Below the pieces are notes generated by a model. That model was not told the DNA's origin, did no database searches, and saw nothing but the letters and a program-made list of their open reading frames with translations. From JALYLC01 sp035696365 (lineage in GTDB: Bacteria > Actinomycetota > Thermoleophilia > Gaiellales > JALYLC01), in contig DASRQS010000134.1 of the NCBI GenBank assembly GCA_035696365.1, positions 86,176 to 150,175 of the forward strand: a DNA stretch of 64,000 nt, written 5' to 3'. This document shows, piece by piece, positions 22,148-30,195 of this stretch (position 1 is its first letter; every line of letters begins with the position of its first letter). The position numbers and the translations under genes were made by a program.

Positions 22148-23720
22148 CGGCGGCCTGCTCGCTCGGAGCGCGGGACGGCCCCGAGAGCTCACGCGCCGCC
22201 TCGAACACGCGCAATCCGGCGCGGGCGAACGCGGCCGGTGTCGGCACGGGCCCGCGGGTGTGTACGAGCACGAAGCTGCCGAACGTCGCCACGTCGTAGC
22301 CGGGCGTGAGCCGCGCGCGGAAGCGCTCGTAGCGCGCGTCGCTCGTCCCGCGCAACGCCACGTACCAGCCGTGTGCGATCGGGCCGTGCAGCCGCTTCAG
22401 CGAGCGCACGATCAGCTGCGGCTCGGAGCGGGCGGTGCCCCGCGCCGAGGCCAGCCCGTGGTTGTGCCCCGGATTCAGCACGCCCGTGGCGAACGCCTCG
22501 TCGTAGCCCAGGAAGAGATCGTTGCGCGCAAAATTGCCGCGCAGGTAGCCCGCACCGCGATCGAGATCCGACTTCTGCCGCACCCAGCCGTCGCCGCGAT
22601 AGCGGTAGTCGGACAGGCGGGTGCCACGGGTGGCCTCGACGACGGTCACGAGCGCCGCCGCCGAGAGCGCCGCCGCCAGTGCTCCGCGCCAGCCCAGCAG
22701 ACGCCCGAGCGTCGCTGCGCCGTAGGTGATCGCGATGGCCGCGAGCGGCAGCACCTCGATCACGTAGCGCACGTGGTTGTCCGAGTTCGGGATGCGTACG
22801 ACCGCCAGCACGGCCAGCGGGAGCAGGATCCAGCTGACGACGAGCGCGGCCCGCCCTGCGCCTCCTCGTGCCAGCGTGACCAGCCCCACGACCGCGAGCG
22901 CGCCGCACACGAGCAGGTAGAGCGCGATCAGACCTCCCGAGCGCGGCACGCCGACGAAATGCGCGCTCGCCTGCGCCGCGACGTCGGTCAGCGAGGGCTT
23001 CGGGATCGGCGCGCCGGGCGGCTGCGGCACCTTGTCGAGCCTCGAGGCGAGCACGATGTAGCCGATCCCGAGCGGCGCCGTGCCCGCGATCACCCCGGCG
23101 GCGGCCCACAGCGGCCGGCGCCAGGCCGCGCGGTCGCGCACCTGCAGCAGCTCGGCGAGCACCGTGATCGCCGCGATCAGCCCCACCACCACGCCGTAGG
23201 GATGCGTGTAGGTGGTGAGCACGAGCAGCGCGGCAGTGCCGGCCCAGTAGCGCCGCTCGTCGGTCTCCAGGGCGCGCACGAGGCACCAGAGCGAGAACGT
23301 GCTGAACGCCAGGAACAGCGAGTACATGCGGGCGAAGTCGCCGTAGTAGAGCGCGACCGGCGAGAGCGCCACGATCCACGCGGCTCCGGCGCCCACGACC
23401 GGGCCGCCCAGCGCGCGGCCGAGCAGGCCGACCGCCACGATCGCGAGCAGCATCCCGATGGCCGAGATGGCGCGCGTCGCGGCGAGCCCGCCGCCGAGCT
23501 CGGCCACCAGCTTCGCGAGCAGGAAATGCAGCGGCGCGCCGCCGCGCACGAGCTGCACGGTCTCCAGCAGCTCGCCCAGCGGCCGGCGCGCGACCATCAC
23601 CGCAAGCGCCTCGTCGCGATGCATGACGCGATCGCCGAGATAGGGGAACAGGCGAGCAGCCGCCACGGCGCAGCTGGCGGCGATGCTCGCGCGGAAGGCC
23701 AGCGCCGGGGTCGGTCGCAC
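22104..23720 (-). CDS. GT-C glycosyltransferase, GT39/ArnT-like
   Basis: 538 residues with about 10-12 membrane helices. The first periplasmic loop carries the acidic motif HRDEALAVMVARRPLGELL, followed by GGAPLHFLLAKL, as in GT39/ArnT/PMT-type enzymes that use polyprenyl-phosphate sugars outside the membrane. DFARMYSLFLAFSTFSLW and TYTHPYGVVVGL are further family-type segments; the C-terminus is soluble. GTG 23720 is supported by TACCCT 6 nt upstream and back-to-back with the divergent deacetylase promoter. Its 3' end overlaps the flippase by 44 bp tail to tail. Acceptor unknown. Confidence 0.82.
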   Translation of the reverse strand: MRPTPALAFRASIAASCAVAAARLFPYLGDRVMHRDEALAVMVARRPLGELLETVQLVRGGAPLHFLLAKLVAELGGGLAATRAISAIGMLLAIVAVGLLGRALGGPVVGAGAAWIVALSPVALYYGDFARMYSLFLAFSTFSLWCLVRALETDERRYWAGTAALLVLTTYTHPYGVVVGLIAAITVLAELLQVRDRAAWRRPLWAAAGVIAGTAPLGIGYIVLASRLDKVPQPPGAPIPKPSLTDVAAQASAHFVGVPRSGGLIALYLLVCGALAVVGLVTLARGGAGRAALVVSWILLPLAVLAVVRIPNSDNHVRYVIEVLPLAAIAITYGAATLGRLLGWRGALAAALSAAALVTVVEATRGTRLSDYRYRGDGWVRQKSDLDRGAGYLRGNFARNDLFLGYDEAFATGVLNPGHNHGLASARGTARSEPQLIVRSLKRLHGPIAHGWYVALRGTSDARYERFRARLTPGYDVATFGSFVLVHTRGPVPTPAAFARAGLRVFEAARELSGPSRAPSEQAAVTAEALRGALPDLR

Positions 23721-23726
23721 CCCGCA

Positions 23727-23732
23727 AGGGTA
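23727..23732 (-). promoter_or_regulatory. Predicted leaderless -10 box of the GT39-like gene
   Basis: TACCCT, 6 nt, GTG 23720 on the minus strand; part of a 33-nt divergent promoter region. Confidence 0.6.
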
Positions 23733-23741
23733 GGACGCGTC

Positions 23742-23747
23742 TAGGAT
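23742..23747 (+). promoter_or_regulatory. Predicted leaderless -10 box of the polysaccharide deacetylase gene
   Basis: TAGGAT, 6 nt, GTG 23754. Confidence 0.6.
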
Positions 23748-23753
23748 GGGCGC

Positions 23754-24983
23754 GTGCAACGCGCCGTCGTGTCGCTCCCCGACGGCCTCCACGCGCAGGT
23801 GCGTTGGGTCGCCGGTGAGCTCTGCTCTGCGGCCGGCCTGCAGGTTGGCGACGGCGGGCCGTTGCTGCACCTCGATCCGGCCTGGGATCTGCGCAGCGCC
23901 GCTGCCACGCTGGCCCGCACGGAGGAGCTCGGCGGCGCGGCCGACGAGCACGGCCGCTTCCCGGCGGAGGCCTCGGCGCTGCAGGCGGGGGCCGCGCCCC
24001 TCGACGAGCTGGTGCTCGCACTGCGTGCTGCCGCGGCCGAGGCCGGTGCCGTCCCCGCGCCCACCTATCCCGGAGGCGCCCGCTTCGCAGTCGCGCTGAC
24101 GCACGACATCGACACGCCCTGGCGCTGGAGCCGGCGCGGCCTCCTCGGCGCAGGTGCGCGCCTCAAGCACGCCGTAGCCCAGCGCGACTCGGATGCCGTA
24201 CGCCTCGAAGCCGCTGGCCTCGCACGCGCGCCGCTCCACCGGCTGCTCGGCAGCGACCCCAACTGGTCGCACCGCCGCTACGCCACGAGCGAGAAGCGCC
24301 ACGGCTTCCGCTCGACCTGCTTCGTGCTGGCCGCGCACCGGGACCCGCACGACGGCGCGGCGCCCGAGGCCTATGCCGAGCGGCGCGAGCGCCTCGTGCA
24401 CGAACTCGAGGCGCTCGGGCTCGAGGTCGGGCTGCATGCCAGCTACACCTGCCTGGCCGACGAGCACCTGCTGGCGAGCGAGCGTGCCCTGCTGTCGAGC
24501 CTGCTCGGCGGGCCGATCGCCGGCAATCGCCATCACTACCTGCGGCTGCCCTGGCATGAGGGCATCCGCGCGCTCGACCGGCTGGGCTTCCTCTACGACA
24601 CCACGCTCGGCTACGCGGAGCGGCCAGGACCGCGGGCGGGCCTCTCCTTCCCGTTCCACCCCTGGGATATCGGGAGCGGCGCCCCCCTGCGCATTCTCGA
24701 GCTGCCGCTCGTCCTGATGGACGCCACGCTCGCCGAGCCGCGCTACCTCGGCCTCTCCCCCGAAGCGGCCTGGGAGGAGGTCGAGCGCGTGCTCGACCAC
24801 CTGCGTGACGTCGGCGGATGCGCGAGCGTCCTCTGGCACAACGACCGCTTCGACAGGGTCTACGGCCAGGGCTGGGACCGGCTCTACGATCGCCTGCTCG
24901 ACGGCATCGCGGCGCGCGGCGGACATGCCGACACGGCCGGCGCGCTCGCCGCCTACTGGCGTGAGGAGCGATGCGCGTCCTGA
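23754..24983 (+). CDS. Polysaccharide deacetylase-like (CE4 fold) protein
   Basis: 409 residues. After an N-terminal domain of about 110 residues, the NodB-like core begins with FAVALTHDIDTPWRW (His117, Asp118, Asp120), where CE4 enzymes carry the catalytic Asp and metal Asp. Later motifs: GFRSTCFVLA, LGLEVGLHASY (metal His region), and LWHNDRF near the end. No signal peptide is seen, so it may act on a cytoplasmic precursor. The 3' end overlaps the following GT4 gene by 13 nt. With the PIG-L enzyme at 19048 it is the second predicted deacetylase of the cluster. Confidence 0.8.
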   Translation: MQRAVVSLPDGLHAQVRWVAGELCSAAGLQVGDGGPLLHLDPAWDLRSAAATLARTEELGGAADEHGRFPAEASALQAGAAPLDELVLALRAAAAEAGAVPAPTYPGGARFAVALTHDIDTPWRWSRRGLLGAGARLKHAVAQRDSDAVRLEAAGLARAPLHRLLGSDPNWSHRRYATSEKRHGFRSTCFVLAAHRDPHDGAAPEAYAERRERLVHELEALGLEVGLHASYTCLADEHLLASERALLSSLLGGPIAGNRHHYLRLPWHEGIRALDRLGFLYDTTLGYAERPGPRAGLSFPFHPWDIGSGAPLRILELPLVLMDATLAEPRYLGLSPEAAWEEVERVLDHLRDVGGCASVLWHNDRFDRVYGQGWDRLYDRLLDGIAARGGHADTAGALAAYWREERCAS

Positions 24984-26260
24984 TCGTCTCGTTCTACTTC
25001 CCGCCCGCTGGGGGCGGGGGCGTGCAGCGCGTGCTGAAGCTCTGCCGCCATCTGCCGGAGCTCGGCGTCGAGGTGGACGTACTCGCGCCCGACGACCCCA
25101 AGTGGGGCGCGGTCGATCCGGGCCTGGCCGCCGAGATCCCGCCGGGGACGACCGTCCACCGCGCCCGCTACCGCGGCCCCTCGCATGCGCGGACGCCGGC
25201 GGCCCGCCTCGCAGCGGCGCACGGAGTGGGAGCAGTCGGAGTGCGCGCCGCGCTGCTCGGCCGGCGCCTGCTGCTCCCCGACCCGGAGGTCGCCTGGTTC
25301 CCCGACGCCGTACGGGCGGGGACGCGCGCGGTGCGCGAGCGCGGGATCGACGTCGTGCTCTCGACCTCGCCCCCGAACTCCGTGCACGTCGTCGGCGCCG
25401 CCATCGCCCGTCGTGCCGGGGTACCGCACGTGGCCGACTTCCGCGACTCGTGGCTGGCCAACCCGCACCGCCGCTACGAGCGGCGCAGCGTGCGCGCCAA
25501 GCGCGCGCTCGAGGCCCGCATCGCGCACGCCGCGCTGCGCCGGGTGGCGGCGGTCAGCGCCGTGACGCCGTCGATCGCCGAGGAGGCAGCTGCGCTCGCA
25601 CCGCCGGGCACCACCGTGCGCGTGGTCGCCAACGGCTGCGACTTCGACGAGTTCGACGGGCTTGAATACGGCCGCGGCGAGCGCATGCGCATCGTGCATG
25701 CCGGGTCGTTCTTCGGCGAGCGCTCGCCGCGGCCGTTCCTGGCAGCACTCGCGGCGCTGCTGCGCGACCGCCCCGACCTGCGCGAACGGGTGCAGGCGGC
25801 CTTCCTGGGCGAGCTGCGGCCGGCCGATCGCGAGTGGGCGCTCGCCCTCGGGCTGGGCAAGGCGCTCGCGCTCGAGGGCTTCCGGCCGCATGCCGAGGCG
25901 CTCGCAGCGATGCGGGCGGCCGACGTCCTGCTCCTGCTCGTGCCGCGCGCCGGCGGGCGGGGGCGGTTCGTCGTGTCGGGCAAGGTCTACGAGTACCTCG
26001 CCGCGGAGCGGCCGATCCTGGCGCTCGTGCCGCCCGAAGGGGATGCGGCGAGCCTGCTGCGCGACACGGGTTCGGCCTGGATCGCCGATCCCGACGACGA
26101 GGACCACATCCTCGCCGCGCTCGGCCTGGCCGCGGATGCCTGGCTCGCACACAGCCTCGAGCAGCGCCGGCTGTCGCCCGAGTGGCGCGAGCGGCTGGAC
26201 CGCCGTACACGTGCCCGGGAGCTCGCAGACCTGCTGCGCGAGGCCGTTGCGCAGTTATGA
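24971..26260 (+). CDS. Glycosyltransferase family 4
   Basis: 429 residues, GT-B fold. N-terminal acceptor domain: VLIVSFYFPPAGGGGVQRVLKLCRHL is split by the usual glycine loop; central VVLSTSPPNSVHVVG and DFRDSW; C-terminal donor domain with HAGSFFGERSPRPFL, GFRPHAEALAAMRAADVLLLLV and SGKVYEYLAAERPILALVPP, where the last Glu-containing motif contacts the nucleotide-sugar. ATG 24971 lies inside the deacetylase 3' end and has GAGGAG immediately upstream, indicating translational coupling. Donor and acceptor unknown. Confidence 0.88.
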   Translation: MRVLIVSFYFPPAGGGGVQRVLKLCRHLPELGVEVDVLAPDDPKWGAVDPGLAAEIPPGTTVHRARYRGPSHARTPAARLAAAHGVGAVGVRAALLGRRLLLPDPEVAWFPDAVRAGTRAVRERGIDVVLSTSPPNSVHVVGAAIARRAGVPHVADFRDSWLANPHRRYERRSVRAKRALEARIAHAALRRVAAVSAVTPSIAEEAAALAPPGTTVRVVANGCDFDEFDGLEYGRGERMRIVHAGSFFGERSPRPFLAALAALLRDRPDLRERVQAAFLGELRPADREWALALGLGKALALEGFRPHAEALAAMRAADVLLLLVPRAGGRGRFVVSGKVYEYLAAERPILALVPPEGDAASLLRDTGSAWIADPDDEDHILAALGLAADAWLAHSLEQRRLSPEWRERLDRRTRARELADLLREAVAQL

Positions 26261-26287
26261 GGCGCGCCTCGCAGAGCGCCGGCTTGG

Positions 26288-26293
26288 TACCCT
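26288..26293 (+). promoter_or_regulatory. Predicted leaderless -10 box of the GT2 gene at 26300
   Basis: TACCCT, 6 nt, GTG 26300; identical layout to the sites at 41567 and 46047. Confidence 0.6.
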
Positions 26294-26299
26294 CGTCGG

Positions 26300-27289
26300 G
26301 TGTCGGCGGCCGCTGAAGAGGAGGCCGTGCTGACGCCGGCGATGGCCGGCGAGGATGCAGCACGGCCCGATGTGAGCGTTGTCGTGACGGTCTTCAACGA
26401 GGCCCGCAACGTCGACGAGCTGGTGGAGCGGCTGTCGCGTGCCCTTACCGCGTGGGGCCGCCCGTGGGAGGTCGTCCTCGTCGACGACGGCTCGACCGAC
26501 GGCTCGCGCGCCCTGCTGCGGGCGGCGCACGCGCGCGATCCGCGCTTCCGCATCGTCCTGCTCAAGCGCAACTTCGGCCAGCACCCGGCCATGGCCGCCG
26601 GGATGTTGCACGCGCGCGCCGCCATCGTCGTGACGATGGACGGCGACCTCCAAAATGACCCCGACGACATAGGCAAGCTCGTGGCCGCGGTGGAGGACAA
26701 CGGCGTCGAAGTGGCATCGGGGCGCCGCCAGTCGCGCGCGGACGCGCTCATGAGCCGCAAGCTGCCCTCCCGCGCCGTCAACGGCATGCTGCGCAAGCTG
26801 ACCAACGTCGAGATCTCGGATTACGGTTGCGCCTTCAACGCCTACCGGCGGAGCGCGATCGAGCCGGTGCTGCACCGCATCGGCAGGCAGAAGTTCACAA
26901 AGGCGCTCGTGCTCTCCACGGGCGCATCGGTGGTCGAGGTCGACCTGCAGCACCATGCGCGCGAGGGGCAGTCGTCCCGCTACTCCTCGATGCGGCTCCT
27001 GCGGCTCGCACTGCACGTCCTCTTCGGGTTCTGGCCGCAACCCATCCAGTGGGCAGGCGCGGTCATCGCGATCGTGATGACGCTGGCCTCGCTCTCGCTC
27101 ACCACCTATGCCGTGATCTTCTGGATCGTCGAGGCAAACTTCCCGGGCCTGACCTTCCTGGCGGCGCTCGTCACGGGCGTGCTGGCGGTCCAGGGCTTCA
27201 TCCTCGCGCTGCTCGGCGAATACGTCATGCGCATCCAGCGCGACGTGGAGCAGCGCCCGCTCTACGTGATCGACGAGGTGCTCGAATGA
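26300..27289 (+). CDS. Polyprenyl-phosphate glycosyltransferase, GT2 (ArnC/GtrB-like)
   Basis: 329 residues. GT-A domain: SVVVTVFNEARNVDELVERL, VLVDDGSTDGS, LLKRNFGQHPAMAAGM, DXD-type MDGDLQNDP, and GCAFNAYRRSAI. Two C-terminal membrane helices (about residues 245-275 and 285-310) end in IQRDVEQRPLYVIDE, as in ArnC/GtrB enzymes that load a sugar onto undecaprenyl phosphate at the inner face. Such lipid-linked monosaccharides feed the GT-C enzymes found in this window. It overlaps the RmlB-like gene by ATGA. Confidence 0.9.
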   Translation: MSAAAEEEAVLTPAMAGEDAARPDVSVVVTVFNEARNVDELVERLSRALTAWGRPWEVVLVDDGSTDGSRALLRAAHARDPRFRIVLLKRNFGQHPAMAAGMLHARAAIVVTMDGDLQNDPDDIGKLVAAVEDNGVEVASGRRQSRADALMSRKLPSRAVNGMLRKLTNVEISDYGCAFNAYRRSAIEPVLHRIGRQKFTKALVLSTGASVVEVDLQHHAREGQSSRYSSMRLLRLALHVLFGFWPQPIQWAGAVIAIVMTLASLSLTTYAVIFWIVEANFPGLTFLAALVTGVLAVQGFILALLGEYVMRIQRDVEQRPLYVIDEVLE

Positions 27290-28266
27290 CGCGCGTGCTC
27301 GTCACCGGCGGTGCCGGATTCATCAGCTCCAACCTCTGCCGGCATCTGCTGCGCGCCACCGACCACGAGGTCGTGATCATGGACGCGCTCACCTACGCCG
27401 GCAATACGGCCAACATCGCCGACCTGCTCGGGCACGAGCGCCTCGCGTTCGTGGAGGGCGACATCCGCGACGCCGCGCACGTCGAGGAGGTCGTGGCGGG
27501 CGTGGATGTGATCGTCAACGCCGCCGCAGAGTCGCATGTCGAGAAGTCGATCCTGGACGGCGCGAGCGAGTTCGTCACGACGAACGTCGAGGGCACGCAG
27601 GTGCTGCTCGACGCCTGCCGGCGCCATCCGGTGGAGCGCTTCGTGCTCGTGTCCTCGAGCGAGGTCTACGGCACGGCGGAGCGCGATCCCATGGACGAGC
27701 AGCATCCACTCAACCCGCGCTCGCCGTATGCGGCCACGAAGGCCGGCGGCGACCGCCTGGTCTACAGCTACTGGTGCACCTACGCCACGCCCGCCGTGGT
27801 GGTGCGGCCGTTCAACAACTACGGCCCCTACCAGCATCCCGAGAAGGTCATCCCGCGCTTCATCACCGCGGCGCTGCAGGATCGCCCGCTGACGGTGCAC
27901 GGCGGCGGCAGCGCGAGCCGCGACTGGCTGCACGTGGAGGACACGTCCGAGGCGATCGCCGCCATCATCGAGGCGCCGCTCGAGCGCATCTCGGGCCAGG
28001 TGCTGAACGTGGCGACAGGGGTGGACGTCGACGTGCAGAGCATCGCCGAGCGCATCTGCGACGGCCTCGGCAAGCCGCGCTCGCTGATCGCGCACGTGCC
28101 CGACCGCCCGGGTCAGGTCGACCGCCACATCGGCTCGACCGACAAGACCGCCGAGTGCGTCGGCTGGCGCGCGCGCATCGGCTTCGACGAGGGCCTTGAG
28201 CGCACGATCCGCTGGTACGCCGACAACCCGGCCTGGTGGGCTGCGCACGTGGCCGCCATCTCCTAG
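27286..28266 (+). CDS. NAD-dependent nucleotide-sugar dehydratase/epimerase (RmlB-like)
   Basis: 326-residue extended short-chain dehydrogenase. NAD-binding TGGAGFISSNLCRHLL at the N-terminus, VIMDALTYAGNTANI (typical of dTDP-glucose 4,6-dehydratases), SSSEVYGTA, active-site Tyr148 and Lys152 in SPYAATKAGGD, NNYGPYQHPEKVIP, and GSASRDWLHVED. These match RmlB-type 4,6-dehydratases or related epimerases that prepare 4-keto sugars. A 4-keto product would suit the DegT aminotransferase at 33759. Start by ATGA overlap with the GT2 gene. Confidence 0.85.
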   Translation: MTRVLVTGGAGFISSNLCRHLLRATDHEVVIMDALTYAGNTANIADLLGHERLAFVEGDIRDAAHVEEVVAGVDVIVNAAAESHVEKSILDGASEFVTTNVEGTQVLLDACRRHPVERFVLVSSSEVYGTAERDPMDEQHPLNPRSPYAATKAGGDRLVYSYWCTYATPAVVVRPFNNYGPYQHPEKVIPRFITAALQDRPLTVHGGGSASRDWLHVEDTSEAIAAIIEAPLERISGQVLNVATGVDVDVQSIAERICDGLGKPRSLIAHVPDRPGQVDRHIGSTDKTAECVGWRARIGFDEGLERTIRWYADNPAWWAAHVAAIS

Positions 28267-28269
28267 ACC

Positions 28270-29433
28270 ATTCGGCCACGGCCTCTCATCGTGCTGGGGG
28301 CGGGGGCCGGCCAGCTCGGCGCCTACGCCGCGGCGCGCCGGCTGGGAGTGGAGACCGTCGCCTGCGACCGTGACCGCTGGGCCTTCTGCGTGCGGGAGGG
28401 GCTCGCCGACCGCTACGACAACGTCTCGGCCATGGACGTCGGCGGCCTGCTCGGCGTGGCGAAGCGCGAGCGCGCGGCCGGCCTGATCTCCCCCGGCACC
28501 GACGGCCCCGTGCGCGTCGCGGCCGAGGTGACGGCGGCGCTCCGCCTCCCGCATCCCATCGACCCCGCGGCCGCCGCGCGTGCGACCGACAAGCTCGAGC
28601 AGCGCCGCGCGTTCGCTCGCGAGGGCGTGCCGCAGCCCCGCTTCAGCGAGGACGGCACGGGCCTCCCACCCGGTGCGCGCGTGGTCGTCAAGCCCGTTGC
28701 CGCGCAGGGGCAGCGCGGGCTTGCGATCGCCGAGCCGGGCGACGACGTACAGGCGCTCGCCACCTTGGCGGCGCAGGACTCGCGCGACGGCCGCGCGCTC
28801 TGCGAGGAGTTCGTCGAGGGCCCCGAGTTGACCGTCAACGCCTTCGTGGACGCCGGCCGCTTCGTGCCGCTCACGGTCACCGACCGTGAGTGCGCGCTGG
28901 CCTTCGGCGTCGCGACGGCTCACCTCTACCCGTCGCAGCACTCCACCGCCGATGTCGTTGCCGCGGCGGAGGCCGCCTGCCGGGCGCTCGGAATCGAGCA
29001 CGGCCCCACCTACACGCAGGTGCTGATCGCGCCCGACGGCCCGCGCGTGCTGGAGGTCGCAGCGCGGCTGGGCGGCGGCCACGACGCGGAGCTGTGCCAG
29101 GTGGCACTCGGCGTCGACCTCAGCGCAGCCGCGGTGCACGCCGCGCTGGGTCAGCCCTCGGGGCCGCTCGAGCCCGTGCGGGACCGCGCGGCCGTCGTGC
29201 GCTTCCTGATCGCCCCGCCGGGCCGCCTGCTGCGCGTGGAGGGCCTCGAGGCGGCCCGAGCGCTCCCGGGCGTGCAGCTGGCGTACGCCTACCGCGCTCC
29301 GGGCGCGGTGATCGAGCCGCTGCTGCGCGGGCCCGATCGCGCCGGCTTCGTGCTCGCCTCGGGCGCCACGCGACCCGAGGCGGAGGCGGCGGCGCGCGCC
29401 GCCGCGAGCGCGATCAGGTTCGTCGTCGAGTAA
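28270..29433 (+). CDS. ATP-grasp ligase 2 (PurK-like), start uncertain (ATT 28270 or GTG 28291)
   Basis: 387 residues if begun at ATT 28270. The N-terminal Rossmann motif PLIVLGAGAGQLGAYAAARRLG begins before GTG 28291, so the first standard start would cut the opening beta-strand; ATT lies 4 nt after the RmlB-like stop and restores it. Core motifs: RVVVKPVAAQGQRGLAI, LCEEFVEGPELTVNAFV, and RVLEVAARLGGGHDAEL in the Mg-binding region; a C-terminal domain follows (VRFLIAPPGRLLRVEG). Catalyses an unknown carboxylate-amine or similar ligation. It follows nucleotide-sugar and glycan genes without a promoter, so it belongs to the operon begun at 26300. Confidence 0.8.
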   Translation: MRPRPLIVLGAGAGQLGAYAAARRLGVETVACDRDRWAFCVREGLADRYDNVSAMDVGGLLGVAKRERAAGLISPGTDGPVRVAAEVTAALRLPHPIDPAAAARATDKLEQRRAFAREGVPQPRFSEDGTGLPPGARVVVKPVAAQGQRGLAIAEPGDDVQALATLAAQDSRDGRALCEEFVEGPELTVNAFVDAGRFVPLTVTDRECALAFGVATAHLYPSQHSTADVVAAAEAACRALGIEHGPTYTQVLIAPDGPRVLEVAARLGGGHDAELCQVALGVDLSAAAVHAALGQPSGPLEPVRDRAAVVRFLIAPPGRLLRVEGLEAARALPGVQLAYAYRAPGAVIEPLLRGPDRAGFVLASGATRPEAEAAARAAASAIRFVVE

Positions 29434-29499
29434 CGAACGGGCGCCGAAGTCGCAGGGGATCCGCCGGGCGCAGGTGCCAAGTGGTCGCTTTCGATCCAT

Positions 29500-29531
29500 T
29501 TGCCTCAAGGTTTAGAGTCATCTAATATTAG
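29500..29531 (+). promoter_or_regulatory. Promoter and overlapping metal-regulator operator of the DtxR-family/mntH operon
   Basis: -35 TTGCCT (29500-29505), 17-nt spacer, -10 TAATAT (29523-29528), 7 nt to ATG 29536: leaderless. Over it lie TTAGA-GTCA-TCTAA (29512-29525, perfect 5-bp arms) and the palindrome CTAATATTAG (29522-29531). AT-rich TTAG/CTAA symmetry is typical of DtxR/MntR/IdeR operators, so the operon is probably repressed by its own first gene when Mn or Fe is plentiful. Confidence 0.7.
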
Positions 29532-29535
29532 GTTC

Positions 29536-30195
29536 ATGCTGGTCATGACCGAGACAGTCCAGGATTACCTGAAGGCGATCTGGATGCTGGACCGCAGCGG
29601 CAACGTGACGACGAGCGCGCTCGCGGAGCGTCTCGGCGTGACGGCCGCGTCGGCGACCGCGATGATCAAGCGGCTCGCGAGCGTGGGCCTCGTCCGGCAC
29701 GAGCCCTACCACGGCGTCGCGCTGACCGAGGCGGGGACGCAGGCGGCGCTCGAGGTGATCCGCCATCACCGGCTGCTCGAGCTCTACCTCATGCAGGCGC
29801 TCGGGCTCTCGTGGGACGAGGTGCACGCCGAGGCCGAGCGGCTCGAGCATCACCTCTCGGAGGCGCTCGAGGCGCGCATCGACGCCGCGCTCGGCCACCC
29901 GACCCGCGATCCGCACGGCGATCCGATCCCCACTGCGGAGCTCGAGCTGGCCGAGGAGGACGACCGGCCGCTGAGCGAGCTCGCGCGCGGCGCCGAGGCC
30001 GTGATCCGGCGCGTGCCGGACGGCGATCCCGGCCTGCTGCGCTATCTGGCCGAGCTCGGCTTCCTCCCGGACGAGCGCGTCATCATGCTGGCCCACGCCC
30101 CCTTCAACGGCCCGCTGACCGTCGAGGTGGCAGGTGAGCGCCATGCCATCTCCCGCGAGCTCGCGGAGCGCATCCGCATCGGTGGGAGCCCGTGA
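29536..30195 (+). CDS. DtxR/MntR-family metal-dependent regulator, coupled to mntH
   Basis: 219 residues. Winged helix at residues about 5-70 (TVQDYLKAIWMLDRSGNVTTSALAERLG is its first part; ATAMIKRLASVGLVRHEPYHGV the recognition half), dimerisation and metal-binding helices with VIRHHRLLELYLMQALGLSWDEVHAEAERLEHHLS (His and Glu ligands), and a C-terminal SH3/FeoA-like domain (LPDERVIMLAHAPFNGPLTVEV). ATG 29536 fits the -10 spacing; ATG 29545 is an alternative. GTGA overlap with the NRAMP gene shows it regulates Mn/Fe import, presumably through the operator over its own promoter. Confidence 0.9.
   Translation: MLVMTETVQDYLKAIWMLDRSGNVTTSALAERLGVTAASATAMIKRLASVGLVRHEPYHGVALTEAGTQAALEVIRHHRLLELYLMQALGLSWDEVHAEAERLEHHLSEALEARIDAALGHPTRDPHGDPIPTAELELAEEDDRPLSELARGAEAVIRRVPDGDPGLLRYLAELGFLPDERVIMLAHAPFNGPLTVEVAGERHAISRELAERIRIGGSP

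Noticed and set aside
22260..23744. Plus-strand open frame opposite the GT39-like gene
   Set aside because: Polar Arg/Gln/His-rich shadow without start signal or domain; the minus strand encodes a coherent membrane protein.
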